A stretch of 13,562 bases of DNA from Candidatus Magasanikiibacteriota bacterium (GTDB lineage Bacteria; Patescibacteriota; Patescibacteriia; Magasanikbacterales; UBA922). A program made the position numbers and the translations under genes. The stretch is from positions 1 through 13,562 of the forward strand of contig JAHFIE010000024.1 in the NCBI GenBank assembly GCA_023246565.1, written 5' to 3'. Under the pieces are notes generated by a model. The model did no database searches. It saw only the letters and a list, made by a program, of their open reading frames with translations, and was not told the DNA's origin. Within the stretch, counting starts at the first letter, position 1. Each line of letters begins with the position of its first letter. Of this stretch, positions 7,418 through 12,118 are shown piece after piece.

Positions 7418-7628
7418 AGTTCAAGCTGGAGATGGGGGTGTCACAGGCTTGGCAGAGTGGAGCCACCATTGTGTTCATGTGGCCGAAGCGACAAACGACG
7501 GGGCGGAAGTAGGATGGAAATCCACATCCGCGACACATGACATCGAATGGTCGCAGGGCATGGTGACATGCCGGGCAACGGAGAACTATTGGGTTGGGTC
7601 TGAAGTCCACTTTTTGTTCTGCGTTCAT
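7416..7628 (-). CDS. GC-rich 70-aa zinc-ribbon small protein
   Basis: A 70-aa protein with paired metal-binding knuckles: CPAC at residues 18-21 and CRGC at 32-35 form one zinc ribbon, and C-x-x-x-H (CRFGH) with CQAC near the C-terminus could form a second. This is the pattern of double zinc-ribbon proteins, which often mediate protein or nucleic-acid contacts; no specific function can be named. The ATG at 7628 follows GAGGAGA (7640-7634) with 5 bases of spacing. The gene has its own promoter, is GC-rich against AT-rich neighbours, is convergent with the helicase and divergent from ndk. Another of the SD-equipped mini-genes. Confidence 0.8.
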   Translation of the reverse strand: MNAEQKVDFRPNPIVLRCPACHHALRPFDVMCRGCGFPSYFRPVVCRFGHMNTMVAPLCQACDTPISSLN

Positions 7629-7651
7629 CTTTATCTCCTCGTTAGGAGGAG

Positions 7652-7680
7652 ACTAAACCAAATTTATCGGTAAAAGTCAA
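7652..7680 (-). promoter_or_regulatory. Promoter of the zinc-ribbon mini-gene
   Basis: On the minus strand TTGACT (7680-7675), 17 bp, TTTAGT (7657-7652). The predicted start near 7645 gives a short leader that contains the SD. A perfect 7-bp dyad, TCTCCTC at 7634-7640 and GAGGAGA at 7646-7652, joins the end of the -10 box to the SD. Confidence 0.6.
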
Positions 7681-7687
7681 TCAAATC

Positions 7688-7715
7688 TTGACTTTTTTAT
7701 CTTTGTCTATATACT
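7688..7715 (+). promoter_or_regulatory. Promoter of ndk
   Basis: TTGACT (7688-7693), 16 bp, TATACT (7710-7715). Its -35 box faces the minus-strand -35 box across 7 bp, so AAAAGTCAA and TTGACTTTT form an inverted repeat shared by the divergent promoters. The ndk leader would be about 37 nt with no SD. Confidence 0.55.
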
Positions 7716-7758
7716 ATAACCAATTTATTGGCGTCCCTTTATCCTTAATTTTAATCGT

Positions 7759-8238
7759 ATGCGTTTTGATGGCATCTACGAAAAAACCATTGTTATTGTG
7801 AAGCCCGACGGTGTTCAACGCGGACTTGTTGGTGAAGTTACCAAACGTTTGGAAATGAAAGGCCTTAAATTGGTTGGTTTAAAGATGTCATATTTACGTG
7901 AAGACAAGCTCCGTGAACACTACGCACATCATGTAGAAAAGCCGTTTTATCCTGGACTTGAAGCATTTATGAAATCCAGTCCTGTGGTTATTCTGTGTTT
8001 GGAAGGTAAAGAAGCTGTTGGCGCAGTACGATTAATTGCTGGTGTTACCTATGCTGGTAAAGCAGACGGGGGAACAATCCGAGGTGATTTGGCCATGGGA
8101 ATGTGTAATGTAGTTCATTGTTCAGATTCTCCGGAAAGTGCTGTTGATGAAGTAAAACGATTTTTTAATGAAGATGAAATCTTTGATTATAACAAAACTG
8201 AATATCTCCATGTGTACATGGAAGACGAGCGAGCCTAG
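7759..8238 (+). CDS. ndk: Nucleoside diphosphate kinase
   Basis: A 159-aa NDK that transfers the gamma-phosphate of ATP to NDPs and dNDPs via a phosphohistidine, supplying nucleotide pools. Visible are the Lys in IVIVKPDGVQRGL near residue 15, GTIRGD with its substrate-binding Thr and Arg near 105-110, and the active-site His120 in NVVHCSDS. Cys121 replaces the usual Gly right after the histidine. Length is slightly above the typical 140-150 because of a short N-terminal extension and a C-terminal tail ending HVYMEDERA. The ATG at 7759 is the only upstream candidate close to the kinase fold; no SD. Confidence 0.97.
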   Translation: MRFDGIYEKTIVIVKPDGVQRGLVGEVTKRLEMKGLKLVGLKMSYLREDKLREHYAHHVEKPFYPGLEAFMKSSPVVILCLEGKEAVGAVRLIAGVTYAGKADGGTIRGDLAMGMCNVVHCSDSPESAVDEVKRFFNEDEIFDYNKTEYLHVYMEDERA

Positions 8239-8259
8239 ATTCGCGTGTGGATAAGTACC

Positions 8260-8288
8260 TTGACCAGACTAAAGCAGTGCGTTAAAGT
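8260..8288 (+). promoter_or_regulatory. Promoter of the 53-aa Cys-tail gene, predicting a leaderless mRNA
   Basis: TTGACC (8260-8265), 17 bp, TAAAGT (8283-8288). The expected start near 8295 is about 2 nt before the ATG at 8297. Confidence 0.5.
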
Positions 8289-8296
8289 TTATATAT

Positions 8297-8458
8297 ATGG
8301 TGCATCAATCCAACAACATTCTCTTTATTAAGAAGTGCCCTACTCTCGTGGTACGTCCTTTTGCGTTTGCATACGTAGGGGATACGAGGGTGAAACACTT
8401 TGGCGGCGACGATGAAAGCTGCTGTGGCGGAGGATGTAGTTGCGGAAGCAACGGCTAA
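8297..8458 (+). CDS. 53-aa protein with Cys/Gly-rich C-terminal tail
   Basis: An ATG-started frame of 53 codons that ends in the tail GGDDESCCGGGCSCGSNG. The tail has four cysteines in a CC-GGG-C-S-C pattern preceded by acidic residues, and could bind a soft metal ion or an Fe-S/heme-type ligand. I do not recognise a family. The N-terminal half is hydrophobic to basic (NNILFIKKCPTLVVRPFAFAY). No SD is present, but a -10 box at 8283-8288 would make the ATG almost the first base of the message. A strong terminator follows 14 bases after the stop. An alternative GTG start at 8390 would leave only the 22-residue tail. The gene is AT-rich like the housekeeping set. Confidence 0.6.
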   Translation: MVHQSNNILFIKKCPTLVVRPFAFAYVGDTRVKHFGGDDESCCGGGCSCGSNG

Positions 8459-8472
8459 GCCAAAAATAAGTG

Positions 8473-8505
8473 AATCACCCTGGTAAAACCTGGGTGATTT
8501 TTTTT
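8473..8505 (+). terminator. Intrinsic terminator after the Cys-tail gene
   Basis: AATCACCC (8473-8480) pairs with GGGTGATT (8492-8499), with an inner GGT/ACC extension across one T-T mismatch, followed by a run of eight T (8498-8505). Confidence 0.9.
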
Positions 8506-8551
8506 GAGGAGGTTTGTTCATTACAAAGCAATGTGAAAGGTATGTTATGTC

Positions 8552-8598
8552 GGCGTAGGGTATAGGTATCCAAAAATTGGATATCCATACTCTACGCT
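8552..8598 (+). other. 22-bp hairpin upstream of the 71-aa mini-gene
   Basis: The segment 8552-8573 pairs with 8577-8598 over 22 positions around an AAA loop. Three G-T pairs and one A-C mismatch are the only deviations. The G-T pairs are stable only in plus-strand RNA, which favours a transcribed leader structure for the gene at 8650. No convincing promoter was found between 8506 and 8551. Confidence 0.6.
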
Positions 8599-8649
8599 GG
8601 CTGACATTGGGTCTGCTGGCATTGTGTCTAGCACGAGGAGAAAAACAAC

Positions 8650-8865
8650 ATGGCCGTTTCCCCCAAGATCATCGATTCCCAGGAACACGCTGCCCAGGAG
8701 ATCGAGCGCATTCACGGTGCTCTATCTCACGAGACTGACGTCTCTCGGGTTCGCGGTCTCGCTCACCAGCTCCTGCGGGCTGTGCGACAGTTGCCCGGAT
8801 GTTCGCGGGCCACGTCTGTCCTGCTGCCCCCACAAGCTGAGCGCCTGCTCGCCACTCACCACTGA
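8650..8865 (+). CDS. GC-rich 71-aa helical small protein
   Basis: A 71-aa soluble, probably all-helical protein: residues 10-45 alternate charged and hydrophobic positions (EHAAQEIERIHGAL, VRGLAHQLLRAVRQL), followed by a Ser/Pro turn and a short final helix. No known family recognised. The ATG is preceded by GAGGAG at 8635-8640 with 9 bases of spacing. Codons are visibly GC-rich compared with ndk and trhO. It stands alone between two terminators, with a 22-bp hairpin upstream and a GC-rich hairpin downstream, and is one of the SD-equipped mini-genes. Overlapping open frames on both strands over 8624-9010 are consequences of its GC-rich composition. Confidence 0.65.
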   Translation: MAVSPKIIDSQEHAAQEIERIHGALSHETDVSRVRGLAHQLLRAVRQLPGCSRATSVLLPPQAERLLATHH

Positions 8866-8887
8866 GAGAGCTCTCCCTGCCCTCCCT

Positions 8888-8949
8888 GTGAACCACTCCG
8901 GATCACGGCTTCGAGACCGCCTACCCGCGCGATGCCGGAGTGAGTTCAC
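8888..8949 (+). other. Long hairpin downstream of the 71-aa mini-gene
   Basis: The 14-base arm 8888-8901 pairs with 8935-8949 (GTGAAC and ACTCCGG against CCGGAGT and GTTCAC) with a single extra base, around a 33-nt loop. It lies 22 bases after the stop codon. There is no T-tract. The rest of 8866-8983 holds no gene that I can support; a second short repeat (CCTTCC 8962-8967, GGAAGG 8995-9000) follows. Confidence 0.5.
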
Positions 8950-8983
8950 CCTTTCACATTGCCTTCCCCCCATTGCTCATATA

Positions 8984-9013
8984 TTGTGTGTAGTGGAAGG
9001 AAGTTTCTAAAAT
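8984..9013 (+). promoter_or_regulatory. Possible promoter of the attenuator leader
   Basis: TTGTGT (8984-8989), 18 bp, TAAAAT (9008-9013). A start near 9020 would give a leader of about 16 nt before the leader-peptide ATG. Confidence 0.4.
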
Positions 9014-9035
9014 TATCTTGTTTCATCGATCCATT

Positions 9036-9116
9036 ATGAAAAACAATCTGCAACAATTTTATTTTTTCTTTTTTTACTTTACCTTGTTTCCCGAGGTCGT
9101 TCTGGTGCGTGTATAA
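9036..9116 (+). CDS. Phe/Tyr-rich 26-aa leader peptide
   Basis: A 26-codon frame whose residues 8-18 read FYFFFFYFTLF: seven Phe and two Tyr. It resembles the leader peptides of enterobacterial pheA and pheST (for example the Phe-rich PheL and PheM) in placing stall codons just before a terminator. The last codons (9092-9103) encode the segment that can form an antiterminator, and the stop at 9114-9116 lies 16 bases before the terminator stem, the geometry required for attenuation by ribosome position. No SD is present, as for other AT-rich genes here. The caution is that any T-rich tract reads as Phe; the supporting evidence is the pairing described in the next entry. Confidence 0.5.
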   Translation: MKNNLQQFYFFFFYFTLFPEVVLVRV

Positions 9117-9164
9117 TTTTTTCAAAGCACGTAAGAATCTCGACCTCGTCGGGATTCTTTTTTT
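9092..9164 (+). promoter_or_regulatory. Transcription attenuator: mutually exclusive antiterminator and terminator
   Basis: Terminator: 9133-9144 pairs with 9148-9159 (12 bp, one G-T, 3-nt loop), followed by T at 9158-9164. Antiterminator: CGAGGTCG (9092-9099) is perfectly complementary to CGACCTCG (9141-9148), and TTCT (9100-9103) to AGAA (9134-9137) across a 3-nt bulge. This consumes the 5' arm of the terminator. A ribosome stalled in the Phe/Tyr run (9057-9089) leaves 9092-9103 free; one reaching the stop at 9116 covers it but not the terminator. The next gene downstream is the 43-aa mini-gene at 9232. Confidence 0.6.
9133..9164 (+). terminator. Intrinsic terminator of the attenuator
   Basis: A 12-bp stem with a CTC loop followed by seven T. 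It could also simply end transcripts coming from the 71-aa mini-gene. Confidence 0.85.
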
Positions 9165-9171
9165 GCAGTGT

Positions 9172-9208
9172 TTGTCTTTGTTCATAATTTAATTACGAAC
9201 AAAGACAA
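9172..9208 (+). repeat. 37-bp near-perfect palindrome upstream of the 43-aa mini-gene
   Basis: Arms 9172-9189 and 9191-9208 match at 17 of 18 positions (TTGTCTTTGTTC against GAACAAAGACAA plus an AT-rich centre). It starts 8 bases after the attenuator's T-tract and ends 10 bases before the SD of the mini-gene. It may be an operator, a cassette boundary or a leader hairpin. Confidence 0.7.
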
Positions 9209-9231
9209 CCGCTTCACCAAGGAGGAAATCC

Positions 9232-9363
9232 ATGTGCGGTTCCACGATTCTGATTGACCAGAGAACGATCGACGATCTTTTGTCTCGCCATCCTCGGGAG
9301 ACTGTCCTCGAATGGGTTGCCCAGTGGCGTGCCCAGGGGCACATCATCCTCGGGAAGGTCTGA
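9232..9363 (+). CDS. GC-rich 43-aa small protein
   Basis: A 43-codon frame with an ideal AAGGAGG at 9219-9225 and 6-base spacing before the ATG. The product is mostly helical in appearance (RTIDDLLSRHPRETVLEWVAQW) and ends GHIILGKV, with one Cys at position 2; no family recognised. It is GC-rich and preceded by the 37-bp palindrome and the attenuator. A 15-bp RNA hairpin follows 13 bases after the stop, and a long-loop terminator follows that. Its place directly behind the attenuator makes it the formal regulated gene, though nothing in the protein points to aromatic amino acids. An alternative is that it was inserted between the attenuator and the original target. Confidence 0.6.
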   Translation: MCGSTILIDQRTIDDLLSRHPRETVLEWVAQWRAQGHIILGKV

Positions 9364-9376
9364 GACTGGAAGGATT

Positions 9377-9411
9377 GTCCTGGCTCGACGAAGTTCTCGT
9401 TGGGTCAGGAC
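9377..9411 (+). other. 15-bp RNA hairpin after the 43-aa mini-gene
   Basis: 9377-9391 pairs with 9397-9411 with no bulge, using three G-T pairs that hold only in plus-strand RNA, around the loop AGTTC. No T-tract follows, so it is not a terminator by itself. Confidence 0.65.
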
Positions 9412-9419
9412 GCCTTCAC

Positions 9420-9486
9420 AAAACACCCCACACTAACTGTCTTCAGTATGATCCATAGTGGAGACAAGGAGGCTTGGGGTGTTTTT
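9420..9486 (+). terminator. Long-loop inverted repeat with T5, terminator-like
   Basis: AAAACACCCCA (9420-9430) pairs perfectly with TGGGGTGTTTT (9475-9485), with a 44-nt loop that contains a smaller TGTCT/AGACA stem. It ends in five T and is close in design to the repeat at 1486-1562. Confidence 0.6.
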
Positions 9487-9797
9487 GTTTGCGCGAAAAA
9501 GCTTGACCCACGAAAGGTTGACAGGGCTTTTAAGGTCTTCTATACTGCCAATAGATTCCGCTGGTTGACAGCTATCTCATTCTACAATTCGTTATCATGG
9601 GAGATCTATATTGCCCTGGTCCGTGGACTCGGGTTGCGGTCACCCACCTGATTTTCAGGGATGACGATGTGCTGTCCCGGGCGGGGTCCAAAAGATCCCA
9701 TTTTTGGGCTTCTTTTGTTTTAGAGTCAAGTACTCTTGAAAAGATCATGGTGGTGGGGTATCATCTTGATGATCCTCATTTTGAGGAGAAATTTTGA
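9448..9797 (+). pseudogene. Possible small gene split by a frameshift, unknown function
   Basis: Two overlapping frames, 9448-9651 (67 aa) and 9597-9797 (66 aa), both have balanced, protein-like composition. The first contains FKVFYTANRFRWLTAISFY and WEIYIALVRGLGL, the second FWASFVLESSTLEKIMVVGYH. If joined by a shift between 9600 and 9650 they would make a protein of about 110 aa. No family is recognised for either half. The first start lies in the loop of a terminator-like repeat and neither has an SD. A consensus promoter at 9518-9546 would transcribe only the second frame. It could equally be noncoding DNA between a mini-gene and the tRNA; the call is tentative. Confidence 0.3.
9518..9546 (+). 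promoter_or_regulatory. Consensus promoter upstream of tRNA-Pro and trhO
   Basis: TTGACA (9518-9523), 17 bp, TATACT (9541-9546). Predicted start near 9553. It can transcribe the frame at 9597-9797 and run on to tRNA-Pro (9822) and trhO; no equally good promoter was found closer to the tRNA. Confidence 0.6.
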
Positions 9798-9821
9798 ACA
9801 ATAATAAGTCAAGGACATTAT

Positions 9822-9894
9822 CGGGCTGTAGCGCAGTTGGTAGCGCGTATGCATGGGGTGCATGAGGTCGCAGGTTCGAGTCCTGTCAGCCCGA
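9822..9894 (+). tRNA. tRNA-Pro (anticodon GGG)
   Basis: A full cloverleaf. The acceptor stem is CGGGCTG/CAGCCCG with C1-G72 and discriminator A73, as expected for bacterial tRNA-Pro. The D arm is GCGC-AGTTGGTA-GCGC. The anticodon stem is TATGC/GCATG with loop ATGGGGT, giving anticodon GGG. The T arm is GCAGG-TTCGAGT-CCTGT. CCA is not encoded, so it must be added after processing. The trhO start codon lies 8 bases after A73, so the two are almost certainly on one precursor. Confidence 0.96.
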
Positions 9895-9902
9895 CTACAC
9901 AT

Positions 9903-10826
9903 ATGATTACTATTCTTCTTTTCTACAAATTTACTCGTATTGATAATCCTACAAAAGAATCACTTATTCATAAAGAGATTTGTTTGGCTTTGGGACTCAA
10001 AGGACGTATTCTTATGAACGAAGAGGGGATCAATGGTACTGTTGCTGGAACGAGCGAAGCCATTGCCTTGTACCGCGCGTACATGAACCAACATCGTTTG
10101 TTTAAAAAAATTGATTTTAAAGAAAGTCATAGCGATGCTAATCCGTTTCCAAAATTAAAAGTTAAAGCAAGACGGGAAATTATTACCTTGGATATTCAAA
10201 GTCCTGATGCATTATGTGTACGCGCAAAACACGTTGATCGTGACACCTTTCATGATTGGTTAAAAAAAGGCGAAGACATGGTTCTTCTTGATATGCGGAA
10301 TGATTATGAATGGGAGATTGGGCGTTTTGTAAACTCGGTTCGTCCGCCCATGAAATATTTTCGTGAACTCAAAGATTCTATTGATTTTTATGAGCCGTTT
10401 CGTGGTAAAAAAATTGTCATGTTTTGCACGGGTGGAATTCGCTGTGAACCAGCGTCTGCTTATTTTATTGCGCAAGGATTTGATCCGAGTTTAATCTATC
10501 AGTTGGAAGGCGGTATTGTGAAATACGCAGAGAAGTATGGTAATGAAGGATTTTACGAAGGAAAATGTTTTGTATTTGATGATCGTCTTTCCATTTCCAT
10601 TAATACCTCTGATTCAGCGGTGATCGTTGGTCATTGTTATCATTGTGATCAGTTTAATGACATCTATCATAATTGCGCGAACAAATGGTGTAATAAATTA
10701 TTTTTAGCTTGTGATTCGTGTCACGAAAAATATCATGGCACGTGTTCGCTTTCATGTCAGATTATTATTAATGATCCAGTTAATGTTCGCCCCTTTCACA
10801 CGCCAGTTTTACATCGTAATAAATAA
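9903..10826 (+). CDS. trhO: tRNA uridine(34) hydroxylase
   Basis: A 307-aa member of the TrhO/YceA (UPF0176) family, which hydroxylates U34 to ho5U in tRNAs reading split codon boxes, including one of the proline tRNAs. The N-terminal acylphosphatase-like domain (to about residue 95) contains RILMNEEGINGTVAG. The rhodanese domain has VLLDMRNDYEWEIG and the catalytic Cys175 in FCTGGIRCE. The C-terminal region carries many cysteines (CYHCDQF, CANKWC, CDSC, CSLSC) suited to zinc. The ATG at 9903 is chosen because it matches the family N-terminus; an in-frame upstream start would lie inside the tRNA. There is no SD, and tRNA 3' processing would leave an 8-nt leader. Confidence 0.95.
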   Translation: MITILLFYKFTRIDNPTKESLIHKEICLALGLKGRILMNEEGINGTVAGTSEAIALYRAYMNQHRLFKKIDFKESHSDANPFPKLKVKARREIITLDIQSPDALCVRAKHVDRDTFHDWLKKGEDMVLLDMRNDYEWEIGRFVNSVRPPMKYFRELKDSIDFYEPFRGKKIVMFCTGGIRCEPASAYFIAQGFDPSLIYQLEGGIVKYAEKYGNEGFYEGKCFVFDDRLSISINTSDSAVIVGHCYHCDQFNDIYHNCANKWCNKLFLACDSCHEKYHGTCSLSCQIIINDPVNVRPFHTPVLHRNK

Positions 10827-10835
10827 ACTTTGAAA

Positions 10836-10872
10836 ATAAAAATAATCCCGATTGAGTCAGGATTATTTTTAT
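10836..10872 (+). terminator. Shared bidirectional terminator between trhO and rpmB
   Basis: A 13-bp perfect stem (10836-10848 with 10860-10872), loop 11 nt, A-rich on the left and T-rich on the right. It serves trhO on the plus strand and rpmB on the minus strand. Confidence 0.85.
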
Positions 10873-10886
10873 TATGACACTTTCGA

Positions 10887-11051
10887 TTAAGCAGCTGGTT
10901 TTGCCGCTGTTTTTAAACAGCGAGTACAAATCCAAACTCCATTAACCTTTTGCAGGTTAATGTGTTGGCGACGTAATGTTTTGATATTAGAGTGACTGCG
11001 TGACGCTGATTTTTGAGAGCGTTTGAAGCAGAATTCGCAATTGCGGGACAT
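10887..11051 (-). CDS. rpmB: Large ribosomal subunit protein bL28
   Basis: A 54-aa bL28 with the family opening MSRNCEFCFKRSQ, the SHSNIKTLRRQHINLQKV core and the zinc-type pair CEFC ... CTRC. It is shorter than the 60-78 aa common elsewhere, ending in a Lys/Ala tail. The ATG at 11051 gives the canonical N-terminus. An in-frame GTG at 11084 behind an AAGG would add a Phe-rich extension of 11 residues not expected in bL28, and was not chosen. The mRNA leader is about 53 nt and lacks an SD at the chosen start. The gene is monocistronic, with a perfect consensus promoter upstream and a shared terminator downstream. Confidence 0.93.
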   Translation of the reverse strand: MSRNCEFCFKRSQKSASRSHSNIKTLRRQHINLQKVNGVWICTRCLKTAAKPAA

Positions 11052-11110
11052 AGGATAAAAGTCAAAGCTGAAAAATCGAAACACGGTACCTTATATTTGA
11101 ATGTGGGCTG

Positions 11111-11139
11111 ATTATAGAGTATACTGTACTGGTTGTCAA
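11111..11139 (-). promoter_or_regulatory. Perfect consensus promoter of rpmB
   Basis: On the minus strand TTGACA (11139-11134), exactly 17 bp, TATAAT (11116-11111). Predicted start near 11104. Confidence 0.9.
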
Positions 11140-11177
11140 GTCTCTATTTGCAGTCGCTTTGAGTACATTCTGTTTAT

Positions 11178-11183
11178 TATAAT
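11178..11183 (+). promoter_or_regulatory. -10 box of the M50 protease gene
   Basis: A perfect TATAAT with no good -35 box at 16-18 bp. The leader to the ATG at 11215 would be about 25 nt without an SD. Confidence 0.4.
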
Positions 11184-11214
11184 GGTGCTTACGTATTGAA
11201 TTTTAATTAGTGTT

Positions 11215-11817
11215 ATGGATTTTTTCTCTCTTATACTATATTTCTTGGTTACGATTCCTTCGGCTATATTTCATGAATATATGCATGGATGGATGGCAGA
11301 CCGCTTGGGTGATCCAACAGCACGGTATGCTGGTCGACTGACCCTCAATCCTAAGTCTCATATTGATCTATTTGGCACCATCCTAATGCCGCTCGGTTTG
11401 TTTTTTTTAAGTGGTGGTCGTTTTTTGTTTGCGTATGCAAAGCCAGTACCATACAATCCCTATAATTTGCGGAATCAGCGCTATGGCTCATTATTGGTAG
11501 GTATTGCCGGTCCTCTGGCGAATTTTTTACTTGCCATAGTTTTTGGTTTGTTTTTACGATTTTTTCCTGGTAGTTTTTTGAGCCCGTTTATTGCGATTAT
11601 TGTTTTGGTGAATATCAGTCTTGGTGTTTTTAATTTGGTTCCCATTCCACCGCTTGATGGTTCAAAAATTTTGTACGCATTTTTGCCTCCAGCCTGGCAC
11701 AAGGTTCAAGATTTTTTGGATCGGTATGGTATGTGGGTTCTTCTCATCTTTGTATTTTATTTTTCGTGGGTAATTGGGCCTGTGATTGATTTTTTGTTTA
11801 ATTTGATTGTCGGCTAA
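11215..11817 (+). CDS. Site-2 protease-like metalloprotease, M50 family
   Basis: A 200-aa integral membrane protein, the compact type of M50 intramembrane zinc metalloprotease. The HExxH motif is H20-E-Y-M-H24 in the first membrane helix, followed by the family stretch DPTARYAGRLTLNPKSHID. The third zinc ligand, Asp148, lies in NLVPIPPLDGSK. Hydrophobic segments are at about residues 3-22, 53-72, 93-114, 121-142 and 174-196. There is no PDZ domain, unlike RseP. Such enzymes cleave within membrane-embedded substrates such as anti-sigma factors or leftover signal peptides; the substrate here is unknown. No SD is present. The gene is divergent from rpmB and followed by hicB after 80 bases. Confidence 0.93.
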   Translation: MDFFSLILYFLVTIPSAIFHEYMHGWMADRLGDPTARYAGRLTLNPKSHIDLFGTILMPLGLFFLSGGRFLFAYAKPVPYNPYNLRNQRYGSLLVGIAGPLANFLLAIVFGLFLRFFPGSFLSPFIAIIVLVNISLGVFNLVPIPPLDGSKILYAFLPPAWHKVQDFLDRYGMWVLLIFVFYFSWVIGPVIDFLFNLIVG

Positions 11818-11836
11818 TTTGGTGGATACGTAACTT

Positions 11837-11864
11837 TTGACGGTTGGAGTATTGTTGTTACAAT
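11837..11864 (+). promoter_or_regulatory. Promoter of hicB
   Basis: TTGACG (11837-11842), 16 bp, TACAAT (11859-11864). The leader to the ATG at 11898 is about 27 nt without an SD. Confidence 0.5.
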
Positions 11865-11897
11865 TAAAATATAAAAAATCCTATTAAAAAAATTGTC

Positions 11898-12116
11898 ATG
11901 GGCTACGAAGTCATATTACATCCTGATCAAAAGGATGGTTTTTGGGTTGAATGTCCTACGTTCGAGGGTTGGTATTCAGAAGGTGATTCGGTTGAGGAGT
12001 CATTAAAAAATATTCAAGAAGCAATTGAATTATGTTTGGAGTGTCTGGAAGATGAAAAAAATGAACGACCCAAACCATTATTTTCTAGTTCTTCATCTAA
12101 TCTCGTATCAGTTTAA
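11898..12116 (+). CDS. hicB: HicB-family antitoxin-like protein
   Basis: A 72-aa protein with the HicB partial RNase-H-like fold: GYEVILHPDQKDGFWVECP, then a GWYSEGDSVEESLKNIQEAIE stretch matching the family's G-x-x-S-x-GD-(S/T)-x-EEA-x-x-N motif. The C-terminus is short and Ser-rich, without the helix-turn-helix or ribbon-helix-helix DNA-binding domain of full HicB antitoxins. The partner toxin gene would normally be adjacent; here only a 36-codon HicA-like start follows after two bases. It is therefore either a solitary HicB or the surviving half of a decayed toxin-antitoxin pair. Confidence 0.85.
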   Translation: MGYEVILHPDQKDGFWVECPTFEGWYSEGDSVEESLKNIQEAIELCLECLEDEKNERPKPLFSSSSSNLVSV

Positions 12117-12118
12117 CT

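Noticed and set aside
8282..8521. 79-aa minus-strand open frame
   Set aside because: It is antisense to the 53-aa Cys-tail gene and reads through that gene's intrinsic terminator, giving nonsense at its N-terminus.
8624..9010. 128-aa plus-strand frame and several minus-strand frames over the 71-aa mini-gene
   Set aside because: No SD fits them, they overlap the SD-bearing frame at 8650, and their composition is that of shifted GC-rich codons.
9112..9117. TATAAT as a promoter for the 43-aa gene
   Set aside because: No -35 box at 16-19 bp and no TGn extension; the hexamer coincides with the leader-peptide stop codon, and any RNA from it would meet the terminator at once.
9214..9426. 70-aa minus-strand frame opposite the 43-aa gene
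   Set aside because: No SD or promoter on that strand; the plus-strand frame has an ideal SD.
9360..9500. Integron attC-like site (GTTGGGT at 9399-9405 with long stem)
   Set aside because: The matching RYYYAAC partner at the proper place and the typical bulged two-box structure were not found; no integrase is present.
11052..11084. Upstream GTG start for rpmB behind an AAGG
   Set aside because: It would add a Phe-rich extension not found in bL28; the ATG at 11051 gives the standard MSR start.
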